Origin: Bacteroidales bacterium | Lineage (GTDB): Bacteria > Bacteroidota > Bacteroidia > Bacteroidales > P3 | DNA length: 43,162 nucleotides | Direction of reading: 5' to 3' | NCBI GenBank assembly: GCA_017555745.1 | Contig: JAFZFU010000030.1 | Span: forward strand, 1-43,162 | Translations under genes and position numbers: made by a program | Shown: positions 1 through 8,071 of the stretch, piece by piece | How positions within the stretch are numbered: position 1 is the stretch's first letter | Layout: every line of letters starts with the position of its first letter | The notes under the pieces: model-generated | The model's database searches: none | The model's input: only the letters and a program-made list of their open reading frames with translations | Told to the model about the DNA's origin: nothing

Positions 1-19
1 ATCCGTAGACCGTAATCTT

Positions 20-157
20 TTGTCCTAAAAGAAAAGACAGTTGTCCGTTGTCTGTAGTCCGTTGTCCTTAAAGAAACGAAAAAAGTCCGTGATTCCGATT
101 CTCCGTGAATCCGTAGTTCCGCGAAGCTAGTAGTCTCGTTGACTTATAGTCTTAAAG
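20..157. repeat. 138-bp direct repeat, copy A
   Basis: This segment aligns without gaps to 1869-2006 at a constant offset of 1849 bp. By eye there are 6 mismatches in 138 positions, and the first 60 or so bases are identical. It is built from short related words (GTCCGTTGTC, TGTAGTCCG, TCCGTGAATCCG, GTAGTTCCG). It lies 13 bp beyond the stop codon of the minus-strand ATPase gene, so in the mRNA sense it is a 3'-flanking element. Whether it is mobile or only a dispersed intergenic repeat cannot be told from one window. Confidence 0.9.
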
Positions 158-170
158 TAAGTAGGCCGTC

Positions 171-1418
171 CTAAAGCATCCATCGCCAACATGGTATTAC
201 TATGATTTCCTTTCCGTCTGGCAATGAAATTGTTTCAGATTCTGTCAACGTCAGTATTATGCCGGAGTTTAAACCAAAAGCATCCATAGCAGTTTGCAAG
301 CCTTTCAGTTCTTGACTGCGAGTAGGTTCGGACTCCATAGATGCCGTAACTTGTATAACTTGTTTGACAGTATTTCCTTCTCTAACAACAAAATCACATT
401 CAGCACCATCGTTGTAATAAAATACATTTCCACCCCTTCTCAACAATTCCACAGCTACTACATTTTCCAGCCAACGACCAATATTTTTACTCATATTAAA
501 TCCTATTTGAGATGCTAATGCGTTGTCTATAAAATAAATTTTCTTAGGACTACGCAATTGAACTCCTACTTTGGGACTGTATTTGCATAGTTGAGAAATC
601 AAATATGTCTGTTCAATATTATCGATCCACGAAGATATAGTGTCGGAACTTGACATGCCTATGTTTTTTGCTATAGAATTATAGGTGCATAGATTAGTGG
701 CATTACTAGCCAAGTAGAAAAGCATTTCGCGCAATTGACGTTCTGATGAGATTCTATTTCGAACAATGACATCGCGAAAAACTATATCGGAATAGATGGA
801 TTTTAAATAATTCTCGCTGCCATTATTCAAATACTGAGGAAAGCCTCCTTTGACAAGATAATCTTGAAAAGATACAGATAGCAGAGCTTTGCCCTTTGTG
901 GTAAAAAAATCTTTACGACTAAAACCAATGCCCCGATATTCTAGATATTCGGCAAATGAGAACGGATAAAGTTCATGAGTAACATGTCGACCGGTGAGTA
1001 ATGTACCCATTTCTTTACTTAAAAGATGAGCATTGCTACCGGTAACAAATACTTTATTGCCGGAAGAATATAGTCGGCTTACAAATCGTTCCCAGCCATC
1101 TATATTTTGAATTTCATCGAAATAGTAAGTATGTTGCTCTCCAAATTCTTCATGAAATAACTCGTCGAGCTTTTGAAAATCTTCTACTGTAAACGACAAC
1201 AACCTTTCATCATCGAAGTTTATATAATAATCCCGTTCGCTACGAGAAGTCTGTATTTGACGTAAAAGAACTGACTTACCACAACGTCGCACACCCGTAA
1301 TAATAAGAACTTCGGGACATTCTATTAGTTTAGAATCTATTTTTCGAGCAATTACATCGTGTAGTTTATATTCTTTTTGCTCGTAAATTATCTGTAAAAG
1401 AGTATCTTTCGTTATCAT
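171..1418 (-). CDS. AAA-type ATPase with C-terminal DUF4143 domain
   Basis: This 415-residue protein belongs to the common prokaryotic family of ATPases with a DUF4143 tail. Walker A is GVRRCGKS (42-49), Walker B is YYFDEIQN (98-105), and a sensor-like VFVTGSN follows at 123-129. The C-terminal part has the layout of a degenerate PD-(D/E)xK fold: ECDFVV near 340-345 and VIQV near 354-357, with Gln in the usual Lys place. No precise function is established for the family, which is often present in many copies and scattered between strains. The gene stands alone, has a TATATTTG -7 box 20 bp upstream, and is cut off from mfd by a hairpin and repeat-rich DNA. The direct repeats at 20-157 and 1869-2006 bracket it, which suggests it is an inserted or duplicated module; that is inference. 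Confidence 0.9.
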   Translation of the reverse strand: MITKDTLLQIIYEQKEYKLHDVIARKIDSKLIECPEVLIITGVRRCGKSVLLRQIQTSRSERDYYINFDDERLLSFTVEDFQKLDELFHEEFGEQHTYYFDEIQNIDGWERFVSRLYSSGNKVFVTGSNAHLLSKEMGTLLTGRHVTHELYPFSFAEYLEYRGIGFSRKDFFTTKGKALLSVSFQDYLVKGGFPQYLNNGSENYLKSIYSDIVFRDVIVRNRISSERQLREMLFYLASNATNLCTYNSIAKNIGMSSSDTISSWIDNIEQTYLISQLCKYSPKVGVQLRSPKKIYFIDNALASQIGFNMSKNIGRWLENVVAVELLRRGGNVFYYNDGAECDFVVREGNTVKQVIQVTASMESEPTRSQELKGLQTAMDAFGLNSGIILTLTESETISLPDGKEIIVIPCWRWML

Positions 1419-1438
1419 AATACTTGTGTTTTGTTTGG

Positions 1439-1446
1439 CAAATATA
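1439..1446 (-). promoter_or_regulatory. -7 box TATATTTG for the DUF4143 ATPase gene
   Basis: On the minus strand TATATTTG matches the Bacteroidetes -7 consensus TAnnTTTG. Transcription would begin about 7 nt further on, giving a leader of under 20 nt. No clear TTTG -33 element is seen at the expected spacing, so the call rests on the -7 box and its position. Confidence 0.5.
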
Positions 1447-1481
1447 CGAATAATTTCCCAATGGCAGTTGGAAAATAATAA

Positions 1482-1510
1482 AAAACTTCCTATTACTATT
1501 GGGAAGTTTT
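1482..1510. terminator. Hairpin terminator between mfd and the ATPase gene
   Basis: A 9-bp stem, AAAACTTCC against GGAAGTTTT, has an 11-nt loop. It reads with a T-run on both strands (minus strand GGAAGTTTTTTATT). On the minus strand it would stop transcripts running through from mfd before the ATPase promoter. Confidence 0.6.
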
Positions 1511-1526
1511 ATTAATAATACTAGAG

Positions 1527-1730
1527 TTACGCTGCGCCGGAATTACGGTTTTATGGATCTACGGAATTACGGAGGGCTGCACTGGGGTTACGCAAGGCTA
1601 CGCCAGACTACGAGACTAGTAGTCAACAAGACAACGAGTGGAGGCTACGCCGTTAGAAGGGATTTGAGCTTTGAGCAACGAGCCGTGAGCAAGAATGTAA
1701 ACAAATAAAAATCTCATAGCTCAAGACTCA
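1527..1730. repeat. Low-complexity island of short words, partly inverted
   Basis: Two types of degenerate word repeat are visible. 1527-1625 holds GGAATTACGG, CTACGGAATTACGG, AGACTACGAGAC and AGTCAAC, which resemble the reverse complement of the flanking direct repeats. 1657-1730 holds TTTGAGCTTTGAGC and GAGCCGTGAGC, followed by an imperfect inverse CTCATAGCTC and CTCACAACTCACGGC. A 69-codon frame crosses it, but its composition follows the repeats and it is not taken as a gene. Confidence 0.55.
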
Positions 1731-1760
1731 CAACTCACGGCCCAAACACATTAAACAAAA

Positions 1761-1840
1761 AAAACTCCGTGAATCCGATTCTCCGTGAATCCGTGAATCC
1801 GTAGTTCCGCGAAGCTAGTGGTCTCGTTGACTTGTAGTTT
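1761..1840. repeat. Third, partial copy of the flanking repeat
   Basis: This copy corresponds to about 81-153 of copy A but contains an extra 8-bp CCGTGAAT word, so TCCGTGAAT occurs twice in a row. The rest (GTAGTTCCGCGAAGCTAG, TCTCGTTGACTTGTAGT) is nearly identical. Gain of a whole word suggests replication slippage within the repeat. Confidence 0.85.
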
Positions 1841-1868
1841 ATAGAAAAAGACCGTAGTCTGTAGTCTG

Positions 1869-2006
1869 TTGTCCTAAAAGAAAAGACAGTTGTCCGTTGT
1901 CTGTAGTCCGTTGTCCTTAAAGAAACGAAAAAAGTTCGTGAATCCGATTCTCAGTGGATCCGTAGTTCCGCGAAGCTCGTAGTCTCGTTGACTTGTAGTC
2001 TTAAAG
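1869..2006. repeat. 138-bp direct repeat, copy B
   Basis: Near-identical partner of 20-157 (6 mismatches, no gaps). It lies 27 bp beyond the mfd stop codon, again 3' of a minus-strand gene. On the minus strand it opens with CTTTAAGACTACAAG and later includes GACA/TGTC hairpin potential before a TTTTCTTTT tract, so it could contribute to 3'-end formation. Confidence 0.9.
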
Positions 2007-2033
2007 AAATAGACTGTTGTCTATCGAATAGTA

Positions 2034-5000
2034 CTAAAACCCCATCAGCACCTCTAATGCCTGTTGTATGGATTTGATGTTTTTGAAGGTTAGCGACAGT
2101 TTGTTTTTATCGTCTTTGAGTGAGCATTGCTTGGGGTTGTTCTGCACGTGGCGTATCACCTTGACAAAGGTTTCGGACTTATAGAAGTCGTTGTCTTGGT
2201 TGCCCACGAAGTAGCACACCATGGCGTCGTTTTTGAGTAGCAGACGTTCCATACCCAATGTCTTTGCTGTTCGGCGCAGACGTATGGTTTCTATAAGCTC
2301 GTTGGTGGCCTGTGGCAGCGGACCGAAACGATCGATAAGATTAGCACGATATGTTTCCAGTTGTTCGTCGGTTTCCAAGTCGTTCAGCTCTTTGTATAGC
2401 ACCAAGCGTTCGGTGATATTGGTTACATAGTGGTCTGGAATAAGCACTTCGAGGTCGGTTTGTATGTTACATTCCTTCACATAGTCATCGTCTTTTTTGT
2501 TTTCCAACTCGCTATAATACAAGTCTCGGAACTCGGTGGTTTTAAGTTCTTCGATGGCTTCGTTTAGTATCTTGTGGTACATATCGTAACCTATCTCGGA
2601 TATGAAACCGCTTTGTTCGGCACCCAATATATTTCCGGCACCACGTATATCCAAGTCCCTCATGGCTATATTGAAGCCGCTGCCTATGGCTGAGAACTCC
2701 TCGATGGCTTTAAGGCGCTTTTGAGCTTCGGGGGTAAGCACCGTAAACGAAGGCACAAAGAGGTAGCAGTACGATTTTTTATTGCTGCGTCCCACACGTC
2801 CGCGCAGCTGGTGCAATCCACTGAGTCCGAAATGCTGGGCATTGTTTATAATAATGGTGTTGGCGTTGGGTATATCGAGGCCGTTTTCGACTATGGCAGT
2901 GGATACCAACACATCGCTATCGCCGTTGACGAAGTCCATAAGCACCTCTTCGAGGCGGGCGCCTTCCATCTGTCCATGCCCTACCGACACACGTGCATCG
3001 GGTACCAAACGCTGTATCATACCGGCCATATCGAGTAGGTTTTCGACTCTGTTGTTGACGAAAAACACCTGTCCACCTCTCGACATTTCGTGCAATATGG
3101 CATCTCTGACCTCCTCTTCGGAAAAGACTTTGAGTTCGGTTTGCACCGGCTGACGGTTGGTAGGCGGTGTGTTTATAACCGAGAGGTCGCGCGCTCCCAT
3201 AAGCGAGAACTGCAGTGTGCGAGGTATGGGGGTGGCTGTAAGGGTAAGGCTGTCGACGTTGACTTTCATTTGACGAAGTTTTTCTTTAACGCTTACGCCA
3301 AACTTTTGCTCTTCGTCGATTATCAGCAAGCCCAAATCCTTGAACTTAACTTTGGAGTTGGTGATGGCATGAGTGCCTATAAGTATGTCGATTTTTCCTT
3401 TTTCGAGGTCGGCATATATTTGGTTTTTCTCTTTGGTGGTTCTGAAACGGTTGATGTATTCGATATTGCAGGGCAAACCCGACAAACGTTCCACAAAAGT
3501 GTTGTAGTGTTGCAGTGCCAATATGGTGGTAGGCACGAGTACTGCCACCTGCTTGCTGTCGTTGACGGCTTTGAAGGCGGCACGTATGGCTATCTCGGTT
3601 TTGCCGAACCCCACATCGCCGCACACCAAGCGATCCATAGGTATAGGCGACTCCATATCACTCTTTACCTCGCGGGTGGTTTTGTATTGATCGGGAGTGT
3701 CTTCGTATATAAACGACGACTCCAACTCGTTTTGCAGATACGAGTCGGCCGAGAAAGCATAACCCTTAGAAGCTTTGCGTTCGGCATATAGTTTTATAAG
3801 GTCTTTGGCAATATCTTTGACACGCTGCTTGGTTTTCTGCTTGAGTGCCTGCCACGACGGCGAGCCCAGTTTGTTCAGTTTGGGTTCGCTACCCTCCTTG
3901 CCTACATAGCGGCTTATTTTGTGAAGACTGTGTATGCTTATGTATAGCACATCGTTGTCTTTGTATACCAAGCGTATGGCCTCTTGTTGTTTGCCATAAT
4001 TGTCTACTTTTTCCAATCCGGCAAAGCGTCCCACGCCGTAGTCGATATGGGTGATATAGTCGCCTGGCTTCAACTCGAAGAGTTCTTTGAGTGTCATGGA
4101 CTGACGAGCATCTGAAAAATCGCGTATCTTGTATTTATGATAACGCTCGAATATCTCGTGGTCGGTAAAGCATAGCAGACGGTTGTCGTTGTCGATAAAA
4201 CCATGAGACAGCGATATATTCAAGAATTCGATGGCGAGATTGTCGGCACCTTTAAACTCGGTAAATATCTTATCCAAACGTTTTTGCTGATGTACATTTT
4301 CGACACAGATATAGGTCTTATACGAATTTTCGGTATACTCTTTCAGTGTCTTTATCAGCATCTCGAAACGCTTGTTGAATGTAGGCTGCAGTGTGGTGTC
4401 GAAATCGATGGTTTTGGCTTCGGCAAAATAAGAGGTGTTGCCATATTCCACAATATGAAGATCCAATATCGCCTTTAAAAACTCGTTGGCTCTAGTGTAG
4501 AGATACGACGGTGTCTGCCTCGATATAGTGGAATTTAATGTGTTATATATCCTTTCGGCTTCGCAATATCCGTTTTCTATTGTATCGGCACAATACATCA
4601 GATTGTCGACCCAAAGCACATCGTTGGAAGAGAGGTATTCCACTAGTGAAACCTTTTCTTCGACGGTGGATGTGGTCTTGGTTTCGAGATTAGGTATAAG
4701 AGTTATGGTGTCGAGGATTTGTATTGAAAGCTGCGAAACGGTATCGAAAGTACGCAACGACTCTATCGTTTCGTCGAAAAACTCGATACGGAAAGGGTGC
4801 TCATTTGCGAAAGAGAATACATCGACTATACCACCTCTTATGGCGTATTGGCCCGGCTCCACCACAAAATCGACCCTCTCGAACTCGTATTCCATAAGGG
4901 TGTCTATCAAAGTATCGACAGACATGGTGCTATTGACCGAGAGTTGCAGAGTGTTGCTTACAAGCGTCTTTGACGATACCACCTTTTCGGACAAGGCTTC

Positions 5001-5390
5001 GGGATAGGTGATAATGATAGGGCATTGATGGGCGCTGAGACGTTTTACCACCTCGGAGCGCAAAAGCACATTGGCATTATCGACATTTTCGGTTTGATAT
5101 GGTTTGCGATACGACGAGGGGAAGAGTAAAACTTTCTTCGCCGACAGCTCTTTCTCACTTTCGCCCAGCAGCATTTCCATATCGTTCATAAAGTAGAATG
5201 CTTCTTCCTTGTTGGCTGTGATAAAAAGACTTACCACGTTTGGAGATGATATAGAAAATAGCGAGCCCACGACAGGCGGCAACGACCCCGACATACCTTT
5301 TATTCTTACACGACATTTAGGGCTGTTAATTTCACCAAACAGACGTTCTATCTTTTTAGACTTGCTATAAAATTCCAATAGATTCTCCAT
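2034..5390 (-). CDS. mfd: Transcription-repair coupling factor Mfd
   Basis: Mfd is a DNA translocase that removes RNA polymerase stalled at lesions and recruits UvrA. The 1118-residue product is close to the usual length (about 1150). It has a UvrB-like N-terminal module, then the RNA-polymerase-interacting CarD-like domain near 435-455 (PGDYITHIDYGVGRF), and a RecG-like helicase core. Walker A is GDVGFGKTEIA near 590, the DEEQKFG box is near 690, TATPIPRTL is near 718, and HGQM and QLRGRVGRS follow. A TRCF C-terminal domain ends the protein. The start lies 37 bp after rlmD, so the two are probably co-transcribed. Nothing looks broken. Copy B of the 138-bp repeat begins 27 bp after the stop. 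Confidence 0.98.
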   Translation of the reverse strand: MENLLEFYSKSKKIERLFGEINSPKCRVRIKGMSGSLPPVVGSLFSISSPNVVSLFITANKEEAFYFMNDMEMLLGESEKELSAKKVLLFPSSYRKPYQTENVDNANVLLRSEVVKRLSAHQCPIIITYPEALSEKVVSSKTLVSNTLQLSVNSTMSVDTLIDTLMEYEFERVDFVVEPGQYAIRGGIVDVFSFANEHPFRIEFFDETIESLRTFDTVSQLSIQILDTITLIPNLETKTTSTVEEKVSLVEYLSSNDVLWVDNLMYCADTIENGYCEAERIYNTLNSTISRQTPSYLYTRANEFLKAILDLHIVEYGNTSYFAEAKTIDFDTTLQPTFNKRFEMLIKTLKEYTENSYKTYICVENVHQQKRLDKIFTEFKGADNLAIEFLNISLSHGFIDNDNRLLCFTDHEIFERYHKYKIRDFSDARQSMTLKELFELKPGDYITHIDYGVGRFAGLEKVDNYGKQQEAIRLVYKDNDVLYISIHSLHKISRYVGKEGSEPKLNKLGSPSWQALKQKTKQRVKDIAKDLIKLYAERKASKGYAFSADSYLQNELESSFIYEDTPDQYKTTREVKSDMESPIPMDRLVCGDVGFGKTEIAIRAAFKAVNDSKQVAVLVPTTILALQHYNTFVERLSGLPCNIEYINRFRTTKEKNQIYADLEKGKIDILIGTHAITNSKVKFKDLGLLIIDEEQKFGVSVKEKLRQMKVNVDSLTLTATPIPRTLQFSLMGARDLSVINTPPTNRQPVQTELKVFSEEEVRDAILHEMSRGGQVFFVNNRVENLLDMAGMIQRLVPDARVSVGHGQMEGARLEEVLMDFVNGDSDVLVSTAIVENGLDIPNANTIIINNAQHFGLSGLHQLRGRVGRSNKKSYCYLFVPSFTVLTPEAQKRLKAIEEFSAIGSGFNIAMRDLDIRGAGNILGAEQSGFISEIGYDMYHKILNEAIEELKTTEFRDLYYSELENKKDDDYVKECNIQTDLEVLIPDHYVTNITERLVLYKELNDLETDEQLETYRANLIDRFGPLPQATNELIETIRLRRTAKTLGMERLLLKNDAMVCYFVGNQDNDFYKSETFVKVIRHVQNNPKQCSLKDDKNKLSLTFKNIKSIQQALEVLMGF

Positions 5391-5427
5391 ACCATTATAT
5401 ATATAAGCACCTACTTGTTCGGAGACA

Positions 5428-6864
5428 CTAATCTTTTAATATCAGTTCTACCACATTTTCGACATGGTGAGTATGAGGAAACATATCCACCGGCTGTATT
5501 CGGCCTACGTTGTATTTTTCGGACAACATCATTACGTCGCGAGCCTGAGTGGCAGGGTTGCAACTGATGTATACTATCTTTCGAGGCTGAGCGTTCAGCA
5601 ATTGTTGTATTACTTTTTCGTGCATACCGGCACGGGGAGGATCGGTTATCACCAAATCGGGAGTACCATTTTCTTTTATAAAATCCTCGGTAAGCACCTT
5701 GGCCATATCGCCGGCATAGAATACAGTATTATCGATGTTGTTTCGTTCGGAGTTGTGTTTTGCATCTTGGATAGCATCTTCCACATACTCTATACCCACC
5801 ACCTTTTTACACTGACGTGCCACAAAGTTAGCTATGGTGCCGGTGCCTGTATATAGGTCGTATACAACTTCGTCGCCTTTCAAATCGGCAAAGTCGGCGG
5901 CATAACTGTATAGCTTGTAAGCCTGAGCCGAGTTGGTTTGATAAAACGATTTTGGACCAATCTTGAACTCCAAGGGTTGTCCTTGTTGCTTGTAAGACGG
6001 CATATTTTCTACCACATAGTCTTTGCCGCTATAGGTAATTACGTCGAGGTCGCTATACGAGTCGTTGAGTTTTTCGTTTATTATATACTGCAACGAAGTG
6101 ATTTGTGGGAATCTGTTTTTCAAGAATTCCATCATGGGCAAGAGTTTCTCTTTATCGTCGTGGGCCACTATCACCACCAACATCCACTCTCCTATCGATG
6201 TGTTTCGGATAACGATGTTTCGCAAAAATCCGGTGTGGTTGCGAATGTCGTAAAACTCCAAATCGTGCTGCAAAGCATATTCTTTTATTGTCAAACGGAT
6301 GTCGTTTGAAAGATTTTCCTGCAAAGCACAATGTTCTATATTCAATATTTTATCGAACAATCCCGGTATGTGAAATCCCAAAGCATTGGGTTGAGGCACG
6401 AAATCGGGATTTTTAATATCCTCGTTACTTATCCATGGACGATTGGAAAAGGTGTATTCCAATTTGTTGCGGTAGTAGAAAATATTGTCGGAACCGCATA
6501 TTGGCGACATATTGCTTGTATCTATCTTGCCCAAACGTTCCAAATTGTCCACCACTTGTTTTTGCTTATATTTAAGCTGTTCGGCATAGTCCATATTTTG
6601 CCAGCGACAACCACCGCAGGTGCCAAAATGCGGGCATTTGACTTCGCTACGCAACGGCGAATATTTTTTGATGGCCACTGCCCTACCCTCGGCATAATTC
6701 TTTTTGGACTTATATATCTTTATGTCTACAATATCGCCGGGCACCACAAACGGCACAAATATAACTTTATTATCGACCCTTGCAATGGCGTTGCCCTCGC
6801 TTCCGGCATCGGTTATTTCGATATCGGTAAGTATTATTTCCTGCTTTGGTTTGCGCATTTTCAT
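5428..6864 (-). CDS. rlmD: 23S rRNA (uracil-5-)-methyltransferase, RlmD/TrmA family
   Basis: A SAM-dependent enzyme expected to make 5-methyluridine in 23S rRNA. The 478 residues show an N-terminal TRAM-like RNA-binding domain (about 8-65) and Fe-S cysteines C77, C83 and C86 (C-x5-C-x2-C), with C179 as likely fourth ligand. The SAM site is DLYTGTGTI near 336-344, DPPRAG lies at 408-413, and the catalytic nucleophile is C435 in SCNP. These mark the RlmD/RumA group; whether the target is U1939 or another uridine cannot be settled by eye. Two ATG codons lie close together (residues 1 and 3) and the first is used here. It sits between the ZIP transporter gene (40 bp) and mfd (37 bp), probably in one transcription unit. 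Confidence 0.93.
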   Translation of the reverse strand: MKMRKPKQEIILTDIEITDAGSEGNAIARVDNKVIFVPFVVPGDIVDIKIYKSKKNYAEGRAVAIKKYSPLRSEVKCPHFGTCGGCRWQNMDYAEQLKYKQKQVVDNLERLGKIDTSNMSPICGSDNIFYYRNKLEYTFSNRPWISNEDIKNPDFVPQPNALGFHIPGLFDKILNIEHCALQENLSNDIRLTIKEYALQHDLEFYDIRNHTGFLRNIVIRNTSIGEWMLVVIVAHDDKEKLLPMMEFLKNRFPQITSLQYIINEKLNDSYSDLDVITYSGKDYVVENMPSYKQQGQPLEFKIGPKSFYQTNSAQAYKLYSYAADFADLKGDEVVYDLYTGTGTIANFVARQCKKVVGIEYVEDAIQDAKHNSERNNIDNTVFYAGDMAKVLTEDFIKENGTPDLVITDPPRAGMHEKVIQQLLNAQPRKIVYISCNPATQARDVMMLSEKYNVGRIQPVDMFPHTHHVENVVELILKD

Positions 6865-6904
6865 CGTTTATCTGTATTTTTTTATCTTTCTATTTTTTAT
6901 GTTA

Positions 6905-7684
6905 TTAATGTTGGCAGCCAGGCACCATATATGCCAATGCAAATGCCACTATTATAAGTAGTAGTTTCCACTTGGAGTATTTGTTGTTGTCGTGGTCGAA
7001 CAGTATGCTTACACTTACGTGCAACAATATACCCACCACTATACCCATTATAGGCTGTTGGGCGGCGGCAAAACTATCGAACAAAAATACAGCCGACAAC
7101 GAGCCTAACGGAGTCATAACAGCAAAGAGCAACAACAATGCCAACGATTTAAGAGTGGAATATTTATTATTTATAAACAAGGTTATAAGTATCAATGTTA
7201 TAGGAATATTGTGTAGCATTATTCCGTATAGCAAGCCCCAATGCACTTGACCATTGCCGAACGTAAGCGGCATACCCTCCATAAAGGAATGCAACGAAAG
7301 TCCGATAAGCAACCCTGCTATAGGATGCACATGTGCTTCGGAGTGCGAATGGCTGCAACATTTTGCGTGATTATGTCCATGCTCTATGCCCCGTGTGAGC
7401 GTTTCGAGCAGCAGCTGAATCAAAAAACCTACCAACACCCATATTCCCGGTTTCAGCATCGAAATAAAAGAATGGTCGTGGGCATGAGTGCACAGATGAT
7501 CAGCATGATGGATGTGAGGCACAAACAGATGTGGCAACAACTGCAAAAAGCATACAGCAAAAAGAAAGGCCCCACCAAAGGTAGTGGTATATTCCATTAC
7601 TCGAGGATTGATTTGTTTTTTGGCAGGTATCAATACCCCCCATATCATTATCCCGAATATAATCAATAAGTAACCTATTATCAT
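6905..7684 (-). CDS. ZIP-family divalent metal transporter
   Basis: An inner-membrane protein of 259 residues with about eight hydrophobic segments. The signature metal-site helices are present: HSFMEG (132-137) in TM4 and HNIP (158-161) in TM5, which coordinate Zn2+ or Fe2+ in the ZIP family. Two His-rich loops (about 57-71 and 102-120) probably bind metal before transport. ZIP proteins bring divalent metal, usually zinc, into the cytoplasm. It follows the MTH1187-type gene by 18 bp and precedes rlmD by 40 bp. No Zur-like operator was recognised nearby, so metal control is not shown by the sequence. Confidence 0.9.
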   Translation of the reverse strand: MIIGYLLIIFGIMIWGVLIPAKKQINPRVMEYTTTFGGAFLFAVCFLQLLPHLFVPHIHHADHLCTHAHDHSFISMLKPGIWVLVGFLIQLLLETLTRGIEHGHNHAKCCSHSHSEAHVHPIAGLLIGLSLHSFMEGMPLTFGNGQVHWGLLYGIMLHNIPITLILITLFINNKYSTLKSLALLLLFAVMTPLGSLSAVFLFDSFAAAQQPIMGIVVGILLHVSVSILFDHDNNKYSKWKLLLIIVAFALAYMVPGCQH

Positions 7685-7702
7685 ATAGCAATGTGTGAAT
7701 AA

Positions 7703-8014
7703 CTATTTTCTGTTTCGTATTATTTTTTCATCGATGGATTTTACTTTACCCTCCATACGATTGTCGTGTCCCTGACGGATGTCGAAGGTTAGAGTGGAAT
7801 AGACCCTTTTGCAATCGGTCTCCAACACTTTGTAGCATTGTTTTACTAAATCCAAGGCCTCATCGATAGTGGAGGTTTCGACTATCGTTCCCATAGCTGT
7901 AAGCTGATATGGATAGGCAGATTGGTCTATAACCTCTATAACACGACCAACATAAGCGCTCACACTTTCGGTCTTATCGGTCGGAAACATCGCAAATTCA
8001 AGCAGTACGGACAT
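7703..8014 (-). CDS. MTH1187-family thiamine-binding protein
   Basis: A small cytosolic protein of 103 residues of the MTH1187/YqgV family (formerly DUF77), which forms ferredoxin-like oligomers and has been reported to bind thiamine. Typical features are the N-terminal strand VLLEFAMFP, the Y-x-L-x-A-M-G-T-I-V-E segment (about 37-46) and the C-terminal DIRQGHDNRMEGKV. Its cellular role is poorly defined. It is the first gene of the probable unit leading into the ZIP transporter, rlmD and mfd, and has its own -7 box. No TPP riboswitch was seen in the short leader. Confidence 0.88.
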   Translation of the reverse strand: MSVLLEFAMFPTDKTESVSAYVGRVIEVIDQSAYPYQLTAMGTIVETSTIDEALDLVKQCYKVLETDCKRVYSTLTFDIRQGHDNRMEGKVKSIDEKIIRNRK

Positions 8015-8036
8015 ATCTATATAATATTTAGGTTTG

Positions 8037-8044
8037 CAAAGATA
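8037..8044 (-). promoter_or_regulatory. -7 box TATCTTTG upstream of the MTH1187-type gene
   Basis: A perfect TAnnTTTG match on the minus strand, 22 bp before the start codon, giving a very short leader. No good -33 element is visible 19-21 nt upstream. It would drive the run of four genes ending with mfd. Confidence 0.5.
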
Positions 8045-8071
8045 CTAAAAATATTGCATTTATCCTATATT

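Noticed and set aside
1499..1708. 69-codon plus-strand frame between the ATPase gene and mfd
   Set aside because: It follows the low-complexity word repeats and has no protein-like features, start context or promoter.
3090..3791. 233-codon frame antisense to mfd
   Set aside because: Lies wholly inside the well-supported mfd gene on the opposite strand; no promoter or family signal.
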